Below, piece by piece: positions 19,235 through 26,308 of a stretch of 64,000 nt of DNA. This stretch comes from Acidobacteriota bacterium. Lineage in GTDB: Bacteria > Acidobacteriota > Blastocatellia > Pyrinomonadales > Pyrinomonadaceae. Numbering within the stretch: the stretch's first letter is position 1; every line of letters starts with the position of its first letter. The position numbers and the translations under genes were made by a program. Location of the stretch: positions 320,001 through 384,000 of the forward strand of contig CP065003.1 in NCBI GenBank assembly GCA_016700175.1, in the 5' to 3' direction. The notes under the pieces are model-generated. The model was not told the DNA's origin and did not search any database. It saw only the letters and a list, made by a program, of their open reading frames with translations.

Positions 19235-19807
19235 ATGACGAAACACATCATCGGCTTGATCATCTTCAGCTTTATCGTAGGTACGAGCGCGTTTGTCGCC
19301 GGATATTTTTACGGCTCTCCCGACACCGCTGTCGACAGCGTTTATGAACGGTATTCCGAAAAGCGGAAGAAACGGAAGAAAAAAAAGAAACGCTGCCGTC
19401 CGCACAGATTCCACGACGAAAGCGCGGCCTCCGCGACGGTTAAGAGCGCTGTTTACGACCTGAATACGGGACGCCTGAAAACCGAGTTCGAGTTCAGCCG
19501 CGGGACTCCCGAGGAGTTTTTGCTTGAGCTCCAGTTCTATGTTCTGGACGAATACGGCCAGCGCTACATCAAGACCGAAACGGTGAAAGGTTCGTCCTGG
19601 ACGCACAACTACGAGGATTCTTACGACTGGATCGACAGGTTTGAGCAGGTGGACAAGCTTTACGTGAAGGCCAGCGTATTGACGAAGGACGAGGGATGGA
19701 CATCTCCTCCGGATGCTTTTGGAACCGGACTCGTTCCCGTGGTGGTTCTCGTATCCGATTTTCCATACGACACAAAGGAAGACGATTCCACTGCTACGGT
19801 TCACTAG
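19235..19807 (+). CDS. Hypothetical membrane-anchored protein with basic patch
   Basis: A 190-residue protein I do not recognise. It has one N-terminal membrane helix (about 4-24, IIGLIIFSFIVGTSAFVAGY), then a strongly basic run at ~44-55 (RKKRKKKKKRCR), then a globular, mostly beta domain with aromatic-rich segments (YVLDEYGQRYIKTE, YEDSYDWIDRFEQ). An AGGGAGG ribosome binding site is 9-15 bases before the ATG. A hairpin terminator follows 30 bp after the stop, so it is a separate unit. A basic stretch this close to a membrane anchor could bind polyanions, but that is a guess. Confidence 0.6.
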   Translation: MTKHIIGLIIFSFIVGTSAFVAGYFYGSPDTAVDSVYERYSEKRKKRKKKKKRCRPHRFHDESAASATVKSAVYDLNTGRLKTEFEFSRGTPEEFLLELQFYVLDEYGQRYIKTETVKGSSWTHNYEDSYDWIDRFEQVDKLYVKASVLTKDEGWTSPPDAFGTGLVPVVVLVSDFPYDTKEDDSTATVH

Positions 19808-19837
19808 ACAGAGTCTTTTGCATTTGCTCTTTCATTT

Positions 19838-19864
19838 GGCCCCGTCAGTTGGCGGGGCCTTTTT
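19838..19864 (+). terminator. Rho-independent terminator
   Basis: The stem GGCCCCG / CGGGGCC with an 8-nt loop (TCAGTTGG) is followed by TTTTT. It ends the transcript of the gene at 19235-19807 and separates it from the GlsB-like gene. Confidence 0.85.
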
Positions 19865-19940
19865 CGTGCCCGAAAGAAAAATTTGTCGCTCGGGGCTTTC
19901 TGATGCAGAATGGGGGAAACCAAAACAAGGAGAAATCGAT

Positions 19941-20207
19941 ATGTTCAGTCTTATCTGGCAAATGATCGCGGGTCTTATAGTTGGCATAATCGCGCGGGCG
20001 ATACTCCCCGGTAAAGAGCCGATCGCCGAAGGCGCTCTCGGGTGGCTGATCACCGCTCTGATCGGAATGGGCGGCGCGCTTCTCGGAGGTTTTATAGCGA
20101 GGATGCTCTGGGCAGGAGAGGGCTACACGGTCGGCTGGATAATGTCGATCGTCGGCGCTGTCCTTTTGCTCCTGATCGTGCGGTTCCTGTTCAAGGGAAA
20201 GGCCTAG
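19941..20207 (+). CDS. GlsB/YeaQ/YmgE family stress-response membrane protein
   Basis: An 88-residue, very hydrophobic protein with three membrane helices (about 4-22, 32-55 and 62-84). The pattern IAGLIVGIIARAILPGKEP, followed by a second Gly-rich helix GWLITALIGMGGALLGGF, is the hallmark of the transglycosylase-associated (GlsB/YeaQ/YmgE) family. Members are induced by stress in several bacteria; their mechanism is not established. AAGGAG precedes the ATG at a good distance (8 bases). The stop is followed directly by tandem AGTCAGG words and the 20.2-20.5 kb repeat region. Confidence 0.9.
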   Translation: MFSLIWQMIAGLIVGIIARAILPGKEPIAEGALGWLITALIGMGGALLGGFIARMLWAGEGYTVGWIMSIVGAVLLLLIVRFLFKGKA

Positions 20208-20240
20208 GCAGAAGTCAGGAGTCAGGAGTCAGGAGACGGG
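20208..20240. repeat. Short tandem GTCAGGA words after the GlsB stop
   Basis: GAAGTCAGGAGTCAGGAGTC and following bases form about three 7-bp GTCAGGA units starting right after the stop codon at 20207. The 20208-20529 gap holds this, the MITE-like element at 20264-20389 and the duplicated block from 20401; no gene is seen. Confidence 0.7.
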
Positions 20241-20263
20241 AGGCAGAGAAAACAGTATGAAGA

Positions 20264-20389
20264 GGATTGATAGTTGAGAATTGGGAATGGTCTTTGGACC
20301 CGGTTGATTTCAGGCTAAGCCAGTAGTCACTTCAGGAACCGGATCCGGGATCGTGGAATCTCCCACTTTCAATTCTCAACCATCAATCC
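20264..20389 (+). mobile_element. MITE-like element, copy 1 (20-bp terminal inverted repeats)
   Basis: The left end GGATTGATAGTTGAGAATTG (20264-20283) and the right end CAATTCTCAACCATCAATCC (20370-20389) are inverted repeats with one mismatch in 20. The 86-bp interior has no coding capacity. A second copy lies at about 34916-35047 in opposite orientation with a very similar interior (for example CCCGGTTGATTTCAGGCTAA). Target-site duplications were not identified. Confidence 0.65.
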
Positions 20390-20400
20390 TGTTCATCCTG

Positions 20401-20600
20401 TTCTCTTCCTCTGTTGGAACAGGGGTGAAGGGGGTGAAGGAGATTGCGGCATTCGAGTAGTCGCGTTGACTGACACTCCCGAGCGTTCGGGTTCGGCAGC
20501 AGCCATCTCCTTCACCCCCTTTATCCCTGTTAATTCACGCTGACACTTGAAGGCAGCGGGACATCCCCCGGAGAGCCGAACTGGACAGCCTCGAAGCCGC
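20401..20600. repeat. Duplicated block shared with 41341-41540
   Basis: This ~200-bp block recurs at an exact offset of 20,940 bp. Positions 20461-20520 and 41401-41460 are identical over 60 bases. The block includes the 3' end and stop codon of the FG-GAP gene and about 130 bp of downstream sequence, so gene tail and flank were copied together. Confidence 0.9.
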
Positions 20601-21624
20601 TCGTCGTCCCGAAGATGTACCAGGTCCTGTCTCCTGGCCTCCAGACTGCGGGATCGAACTTCCCGTCGCCGTCGAAGTCTCCCGGGGAAGGGATGTCCCC
20701 CGCCGCTCCCCAGGGGAATGCGAAGAACGAGTCGTCCTCGCTTCTGATCACATACCATTCGGAAGTGGAAGGCCTGAAGAACGCGACATCCGCTTTTCCG
20801 TCTCCCGTCCAGTCGCCAACGGTCGTTCTGTCGCCCGGAGCCCCGAACTGGAACGCCTTCACGCCGTCGGTACTTCTAAGCAGCCAGAACTGGTTGTCGG
20901 GAGCGCGGTACACTCCCACGTCATCTTTGCCGTCCCCGTCGTAATCGGCAACGATCGGCTGGTCGGCAGCGACTCCGAACGGGACGACCGACAGTCCTCC
21001 GTCGGACGACCTGACGATGAACCAGGTCCCGGAAGAAGGCCTGTAAACTGCCGGGTCGGCCTTTCCGTCCCCGTCAAAATCGCCCGGAGCGGGGATGTCG
21101 CCGTTCGAGCCGAACGGGAACGCGAAGAACGAATCATCTTCCGATCGAAGAATGAACCACTCTCCGGAAGAAGGCCTCCAGAAGGCGACGTCCGTCCTGC
21201 CGTCGCCCGTGAAATCGGCCGCAACGGGAACATCGGTCGAAGTCCCGAACGCGAGACCGCGAGTCCCCGAATCGGAAGACCGGAGCAGCCACCATTGCGC
21301 CGTCGGCTGGCTGTTCGGCCTGAAGACCGAGACGTCGGTTGCCCCGTCCCCGTCGAAGTCAAAAAGTGACCTACGCTGAGCCACGACCGTTCCACCGGTC
21401 CAGAATCCGCCTTCAAGGCTGAAGGAACCTCCGTTCGATGTGATCCCCGCAAGAGGCTGTCCTGCTGTTGCTTCAAGAACATATGAGCCGCCCGAGGCGC
21501 GGCCGCCGCCACCGGCAACGACGGACTTCGTGATCTCATACGGGCCGCCGGATTGCGGAAATGCGCTGGCCGATAATCCGATTGCCGCCAATACGACGAT
21601 CGATAGAAAAAACACTTTTCTCAT
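20530..21624 (-). CDS. Secreted FG-GAP/VCBS repeat protein A
   Basis: A 364-residue secreted protein. It has a signal peptide (1-~22), then a short domain ending in GGSFSLEGGFWTGG (~30-78) that is common in secreted proteins of this kind, then an FG-GAP/VCBS-like beta-propeller module at 88-364. The module has six calcium-binding-type loops (DFDGDGATDV, DFTGDGRTDV, DFDGDGKADP, DYDGDGKDDV, DWTGDGKADV, DFDGDGKFDP), spaced about 46 residues. The module is almost identical to the C-terminus of the protein at 35354-37801: seven residue differences by my reading. The gene lies 113 bp after the last gene of the surface operon on the same strand and may be its final member. A binding or adhesive role is likely; no enzyme motif is present. 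Confidence 0.85.
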   Translation of the reverse strand: MRKVFFLSIVVLAAIGLSASAFPQSGGPYEITKSVVAGGGGRASGGSYVLEATAGQPLAGITSNGGSFSLEGGFWTGGTVVAQRRSLFDFDGDGATDVSVFRPNSQPTAQWWLLRSSDSGTRGLAFGTSTDVPVAADFTGDGRTDVAFWRPSSGEWFILRSEDDSFFAFPFGSNGDIPAPGDFDGDGKADPAVYRPSSGTWFIVRSSDGGLSVVPFGVAADQPIVADYDGDGKDDVGVYRAPDNQFWLLRSTDGVKAFQFGAPGDRTTVGDWTGDGKADVAFFRPSTSEWYVIRSEDDSFFAFPWGAAGDIPSPGDFDGDGKFDPAVWRPGDRTWYIFGTTSGFEAVQFGSPGDVPLPSSVSVN

Positions 21625-21737
21625 CGTTATACCTTTTCAGACTCGACTCGCAAGCCGAATGCTTTTGTGGCTAAGCCGTTCTCTTTAACCTGCGCTGCCG
21701 GATCCGCGGACCTCCCAAACAAGTGCGGGCCACTCGA

Positions 21738-23639
21738 CTACGGCAAGACCGTGAGCGAGAATCTGCGAGTCTGGCTTTCGCCTCCTCGCGCCGAGACCGA
21801 GAACGAGAATGTCCCGGTCTTCGTAGGAGTGCCGGAGAACTCACCGGTCAACGGATCGATGTTAAGTCCGATCTTTGATACTTCGGTCGGACTGACATCC
21901 CACTTTAAGGGTGAAGTGTTTCCGACAGCTTCGAACCGTTTGCGGTACGGCGAGTCCCTTTTCGCATCCGCCAGGAAATGCGAAATGAGGATCGTCGTCC
22001 CACGTACCTTCAGATAGAGCCTGTCAGCTTCATAAGTGCCCTGACCATCGGTAATGTTTACGGCGAACGTGGACGTACTCGGCCCTGTTGGTACCCCGCT
22101 CAATCTGCCCGTTTCCGGATCGAGCCTGAGACCCGCCGGTGGATTTGCCGCCAGTTTGTAGGGGGGACGTCCACCCAGGACCTTGAGATCAAAAGAATAC
22201 GGCTGCCCGGTGATGGCGTCCGGAAGCCAACGGTAGACAAGCGCCATCTTCTTTACCTCGATGGTAAAAGGTTTGGAGTAGGAATCACCCGTCCCATCGG
22301 TCACCGCGATGCGAAACTCGAATCTTCCGGCTTGGGCGGGGGTTCCGCGGATCAGCCCTGAGCCGGCGTCGAGCGAGATCCCGGGAGGCATTTGGCCTCC
22401 GTCCAGGGAATAGTGAACCGGGGTGTTTTCCGGTGAGAACGCGAGCATCGTGAACTCGTAAGGTTGCCCGGCGACCGCGGGCGGAACGGCATCATCGGCG
22501 ATATACAGCCTTCGCACGAGGCCCACGATCCGTACGCTTACTTGTCCGGGTGTTCCCTCGCGACCGTCAAAAGCGATCTCTCCTTTTCCGGGCTGCCCGT
22601 AAAGCACGATCTCCTTCTGCTTGCCGCCGATCAAACCGGCTGCCTTGATCTCGACCGACGAAGACTGTTGGTTCACCGAATTGATTCTGTAGACGCCTTC
22701 CGGGGTCGTGACGTCTCCGCCAAGGAACCTGCCTTCTTTCCGCAGTTCGACATTGACCGCAACGTGTGTCAGTTTGCCGTCCGGATGTCTCCGCGCGTAT
22801 GCACCCCGCCATCGTCCTTCGAGCTCGTTCTTGCAGACAGGAAGAGTGATCGTGCCCGGACCAGATACCCTGGATTCTTCTCCTGTGCAAAACGAACGCA
22901 CGACCACCTCTCCCTCCGGAACGGTCAGTATCCCCTGATCGGTCCCTGCCTCCCCTTCGATCGTTTTCCACCAGGCCTTGTCCGAGATCGTGTCTCCGGG
23001 CTCATCCTCTTCCGACTCCGGTCCGGAGAAACGTGTGGGAAGAAAAGAGGGGATCCCGAGCGCGCTTCGGCGGTTCGAGCCGGCGAAGAACGAGCCGAAT
23101 CCCCCGCCCGGAGGTCTCACAGTTTTGTTCGAACCGCCTTTCTTCGAAGGCGTACGCTCCCAGTGTTCGCAATTGGTAAAAGTGACTCTGGCGCCGGGGA
23201 TCGGTTTCCAGCCGAAGATCGCCGGAAATTTGTCGTCTTCAATCCGCCGGCATCCCACCGAGCATTTGCTTTCAGGAAAAATGGTCGTCTTGTAGTCCTT
23301 TCGTTCTCCGCCCATCCTGTTCGCGCACGTAAGCTCCATCTGGCTGTTCTTGTCGCAGACGACCGCAGCGTCGCACTCCTGGAACGAGCCTTCCGACTTT
23401 GTGGCGCGCGACAACTTCACCACTTGGTAGAAGTTGCCTCCGCGTGGTGCCGGGATCGTGAAGATCACACTGCAGGAGGGTTCTTTGCCCTCTGCAGTAT
23501 CGGGGTGTTTCAGCTTGACCGTGCAGTTGCATTTCACGCAGTCGCTCTGAGGGCATCCGGCGCGGGCGGAAAAATAGTTTGCTCCGAAAACAAACGCCGT
23601 CAGCACGGCAACGAGAACGCAGATCAGTTTTGTTTTCAT
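21738..23639 (-). CDS. Secreted Cys-rich protein with putative Ig (He_PIG) domains
   Basis: A 633-residue secreted protein with a signal peptide (1-~27, ending ARA-GC). The first ~150 residues hold many cysteines (GCPQSDCVKCNCTV and others), which suggests disulfides. A middle region (~235-370) is beta-rich. The C-terminal part has three putative Ig domains, each with the He_PIG pattern such as YSLDGGQMPPGISLDAGSG, LAANPPAGLRLDPETGRLSG and IGLNIDPLTGEFSGTPTKTG. These are usually cell-surface adhesion modules. Its ATG overlaps the stop of the upstream ligase-like gene in an ATGA (23636-23639), which indicates translational coupling. I do not recognise the whole protein. Confidence 0.75.
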   Translation of the reverse strand: MKTKLICVLVAVLTAFVFGANYFSARAGCPQSDCVKCNCTVKLKHPDTAEGKEPSCSVIFTIPAPRGGNFYQVVKLSRATKSEGSFQECDAAVVCDKNSQMELTCANRMGGERKDYKTTIFPESKCSVGCRRIEDDKFPAIFGWKPIPGARVTFTNCEHWERTPSKKGGSNKTVRPPGGGFGSFFAGSNRRSALGIPSFLPTRFSGPESEEDEPGDTISDKAWWKTIEGEAGTDQGILTVPEGEVVVRSFCTGEESRVSGPGTITLPVCKNELEGRWRGAYARRHPDGKLTHVAVNVELRKEGRFLGGDVTTPEGVYRINSVNQQSSSVEIKAAGLIGGKQKEIVLYGQPGKGEIAFDGREGTPGQVSVRIVGLVRRLYIADDAVPPAVAGQPYEFTMLAFSPENTPVHYSLDGGQMPPGISLDAGSGLIRGTPAQAGRFEFRIAVTDGTGDSYSKPFTIEVKKMALVYRWLPDAITGQPYSFDLKVLGGRPPYKLAANPPAGLRLDPETGRLSGVPTGPSTSTFAVNITDGQGTYEADRLYLKVRGTTILISHFLADAKRDSPYRKRFEAVGNTSPLKWDVSPTEVSKIGLNIDPLTGEFSGTPTKTGTFSFSVSARGGESQTRRFSLTVLP

Positions 23640-25399
23640 TCCTCTTTTCCTCCACGTGAGATCTCAGGACCTCCTTCGAGCAAAGCCAGTTTGGAGCGCG
23701 GCGACGCAAGATCCGGTCGAAGCCGGATAAGTTCTCTGAGGGTCTCTGCGGCTTCCAGGCGCCGTCCCAACTTCTCGAGCGAGCTTGCTTTCATAAGGAA
23801 TACATCGACGTCGAAGCCGTAAACGAGAGCGCGGTCGTACGCGGCAACAGACAACTGTCCGTTTCCGCGCTCTTGCGCCAGCATCCCCAGCAGTTTGTAG
23901 GCTCTGTTGGACGTCGGGGTATGCCTTATCGCGTCCCGGATCGAAGACTCCGCAGCCTGTAGTTCCGAGTTCCGGGTCGCAGATTCTGCCCGCCGCAGCG
24001 CAGTTTCAGTCGAGAGACGGCTGTAGGCGTTTCCTCCAGAGATCAGGCCGGCTATCAAAACAGGAATCAGAACAAGCGATCTCATAGGCAGTCCCTTTGG
24101 CAGACCGATCCGTCGCTTGTTTACACTCGCCTCGACAACGGCGGTAAGAACGGCAAGCAGCATAAGGGACGTCGGAAGATGCGTAGGGAATCCGAAGGCG
24201 GCGGAGACGAGTATCGAGACCAGGGCCGCCCAGCACCCGAGTGAAACCGGATCGCCGCGCAGCTTCCGGCCGCGGCTCAAAGTTAGAATCACGAAGCCGG
24301 CGACGGCGGCGAGACCCGGCAAACCGAGTTCCGACCAGATCTGGAGATAGTCGTTGTGAGCTAATGACGCAAAGCTCGCGTTGTTCGTGAACGGGACCGA
24401 CCAGGTCTCCGCATATGCGTCGGCCTGGTAATGCGGGAACTGCAGGCCGAACGTGCCGAGTCCGTGGCCCAGAAGAGGTGCGTCGTAGATCATCGAACCG
24501 GTGACGGACCAGATCCATACGCGCCCGCGGATCGACGCGGTGTTCAGAAGGTATCCGGCCGTCTCCTTCCTCGAGATCAGCGGAATGACTACCAACGCGA
24601 CTGCTGAAATACAGGCCACGCTGATGGTAATCAAGCTTCGAGGTCGAAGTGATGCAGCTATTTCTCTCCGCCGGACGAACAAAAATGCAGCGGTTCCGGC
24701 GACGAAAGCGATCCAGGCTCCCCTGGCGATCGTTGCGGCGAGCGCCGCCAGTATCAGCGCGAATGCGACGAATCGTGTGACAAACCGCCAACGTTCATCC
24801 GGATTTCGTTCCGTAAGGTCGGCCATTCGGCCAAGCCCGACCAACGCCGCCACGGCAAGGAATTCGCCGGTCCAGTTCGGGTTTCCGAGGGTTCCGAACG
24901 TCTGCCACTTTCCTTTGAGATCTTCCGTAGCGAAAAGCGGGTCGCCGGCAAAATACTGAGCAAGGACATAGACCGCCTCGATCACGCCTGCGAACACGAG
25001 AACCGAGGCAAGCGCTGAACGCGCGTCCTGTTTTCGAAGAAGCTCCAGGGCAAGACCGAACAACAGAGGGTAAGAGACCATTCGAAAGGCCGAATCCAGC
25101 GATACTTCAGGATTCGAGGACCAGGCGGCGGAGGCAAGGCCCAGACCAGCGAGGGCCAGAGCAGGGATCCAGACAGGTGTGAGTGTGACGGATCCCGGAC
25201 GCATCGAAAACAAGCACGCGATCAGGAGGACGGCGGTTCCCGCTTGCACCAGGATCTCCTTCGGAGCAATGTACGGCTCCGGGAGCGGCGCGGCGAACGC
25301 GATCGGCGTAAGGCCTGCGATCAAGCAAAGCAGGATCCGGGCCGGGCCCAGTGCCTCCTGCCGGTCGGTAGTCGATGTGTTGGCGCAGCGTCCCATCAT
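23636..25399 (-). CDS. O-antigen ligase-like membrane protein with C-terminal TPRs
   Basis: A 587-residue protein with about ten to twelve membrane helices (~20-445) and a C-terminal soluble region (~455-587) with tetratricopeptide-like repeats (ESSIRDAIRHTPTSNRAYKL; SVAAYDRALVYGFDVDVFLM; AAETLRELIRLRPDLASPR). The layout and the periplasmic loop with HGLGTFGLQFPHYQ followed by LAHNDYLQIWSELGLPGL are typical of the Wzy_C family (WaaL ligases, Wzy polymerases, PglL O-oligosaccharyltransferases); the H-N-x-x-L motif is characteristic. It could attach glycan to lipid A or to surface proteins made by the same operon. The start is ATGATG at 25399, 33 bp after the upstream gene. No other glycan genes are adjacent. 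Confidence 0.85.
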   Translation of the reverse strand: MMGRCANTSTTDRQEALGPARILLCLIAGLTPIAFAAPLPEPYIAPKEILVQAGTAVLLIACLFSMRPGSVTLTPVWIPALALAGLGLASAAWSSNPEVSLDSAFRMVSYPLLFGLALELLRKQDARSALASVLVFAGVIEAVYVLAQYFAGDPLFATEDLKGKWQTFGTLGNPNWTGEFLAVAALVGLGRMADLTERNPDERWRFVTRFVAFALILAALAATIARGAWIAFVAGTAAFLFVRRREIAASLRPRSLITISVACISAVALVVIPLISRKETAGYLLNTASIRGRVWIWSVTGSMIYDAPLLGHGLGTFGLQFPHYQADAYAETWSVPFTNNASFASLAHNDYLQIWSELGLPGLAAVAGFVILTLSRGRKLRGDPVSLGCWAALVSILVSAAFGFPTHLPTSLMLLAVLTAVVEASVNKRRIGLPKGLPMRSLVLIPVLIAGLISGGNAYSRLSTETALRRAESATRNSELQAAESSIRDAIRHTPTSNRAYKLLGMLAQERGNGQLSVAAYDRALVYGFDVDVFLMKASSLEKLGRRLEAAETLRELIRLRPDLASPRSKLALLEGGPEISRGGKEE

Positions 25400-25432
25400 C
25401 TTTCCGGAGGTTCCGAACTGTACCGGCCGACC

Positions 25433-26308
25433 CTATTGCGCAGTCCCCTGATCGGCCGTCACGGTTATCTGATAGAGAATGTTCAGCTCGCGGGCGAGCT
25501 CGAAGATCTCTTCCAGGCTCGAATACGGGGCCGAAGGATGCGCTACGATGGTTAGCGTTCTGCCTCCTTCCTCGTCCTTTTCCGCGACTCCAAGCACTTC
25601 GTCTTTCAAAGATGACCTCAGGGGCCTCTGGGTCGGAGGGTAGAAAGCGAATCCGTCCTTCCGCACGTCCCTTTCATTGAGTATGTAGCTCCCGTCCGCG
25701 CGGATCTCGATCGAACCGACGATCCGGTTGTACCAGATCTGTCCCGCGTCGGTCGTCTTTTTGATGTGCATGTAGAGTGAGAACTCTCTTTTCGTATCGA
25801 GATCTGTGAAGTGTCCGAAGGTCGCCGTGTCCCGCCGATCCTTTCCGGCCGTGAGGACAAGCAGGAGCGGGTTCGGCTCCGGTTCCGTTGGCGGACCCTT
25901 AGGATCGTGCAGCGGGACCTGAACCGTTGCGATCTCGTCGACAAGTTGGTAAAGCTCCTCGAAGTCGCCGATCGACACGTCCGGATCGACAGCAAGATAG
26001 ACCCCATCCCGCAGAAGAGGGATTGCCATTGTCGAAAGATCGTTACCGGAGCCCTCGGTGAACGATCCCTCCTGCTCGCGATGTTTTACTATCTCGGAGA
26101 GCTTTGATCGCAGTTGCGAGGTATCGCCGGCACTCCCCATCGGCTCTCCGTTGAGCCAAAGTCTTGGGTTCTCCTGTGTTTGCGACGCAACCACAGATTT
26201 TTCCGATGTCGAACCCGCGCTCTGTGCACTGCAGGCCGCAGGGGTAACCGGCCCGCATATCGCGGCCAGCATAAAAAGGGTGTGTATTCTCATCTCTTTC
26301 ATTCTCAT
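25433..26308 (-). CDS. Secreted protein with ExbD-like periplasmic domains
   Basis: A 291-residue protein with an N-terminal signal sequence (to about residue 28, PVTPAACSAQS). Two similar beta-alpha segments follow: GVYLAVDPDVSIGDFEELYQ near residues 90-112 and TLTIVAHPSAPYSSLEEIFE with LARELNILYQITVTADQG at the C-terminus. The pattern resembles the periplasmic domain of ExbD/TolR (a strand, then a helix described by Y-x-x-L-x-x-I/V, then a strand), but there is no N-terminal ExbD membrane helix with the conserved Asp. It may bind peptidoglycan or a partner; this is inference. Its ATG overlaps the stop of the upstream S74 gene by 4 bp (ATGA at 26305-26308). Confidence 0.6.
   Translation of the reverse strand: MRMKEMRIHTLFMLAAICGPVTPAACSAQSAGSTSEKSVVASQTQENPRLWLNGEPMGSAGDTSQLRSKLSEIVKHREQEGSFTEGSGNDLSTMAIPLLRDGVYLAVDPDVSIGDFEELYQLVDEIATVQVPLHDPKGPPTEPEPNPLLLVLTAGKDRRDTATFGHFTDLDTKREFSLYMHIKKTTDAGQIWYNRIVGSIEIRADGSYILNERDVRKDGFAFYPPTQRPLRSSLKDEVLGVAEKDEEGGRTLTIVAHPSAPYSSLEEIFELARELNILYQITVTADQGTAQ

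Noticed and set aside
22464..23822. 452-codon plus-strand frame antisense to the Ig-domain protein gene
   Set aside because: The minus-strand gene has a signal peptide, He_PIG domains and an ATGA-coupled start. The antisense frame has no recognisable domain.
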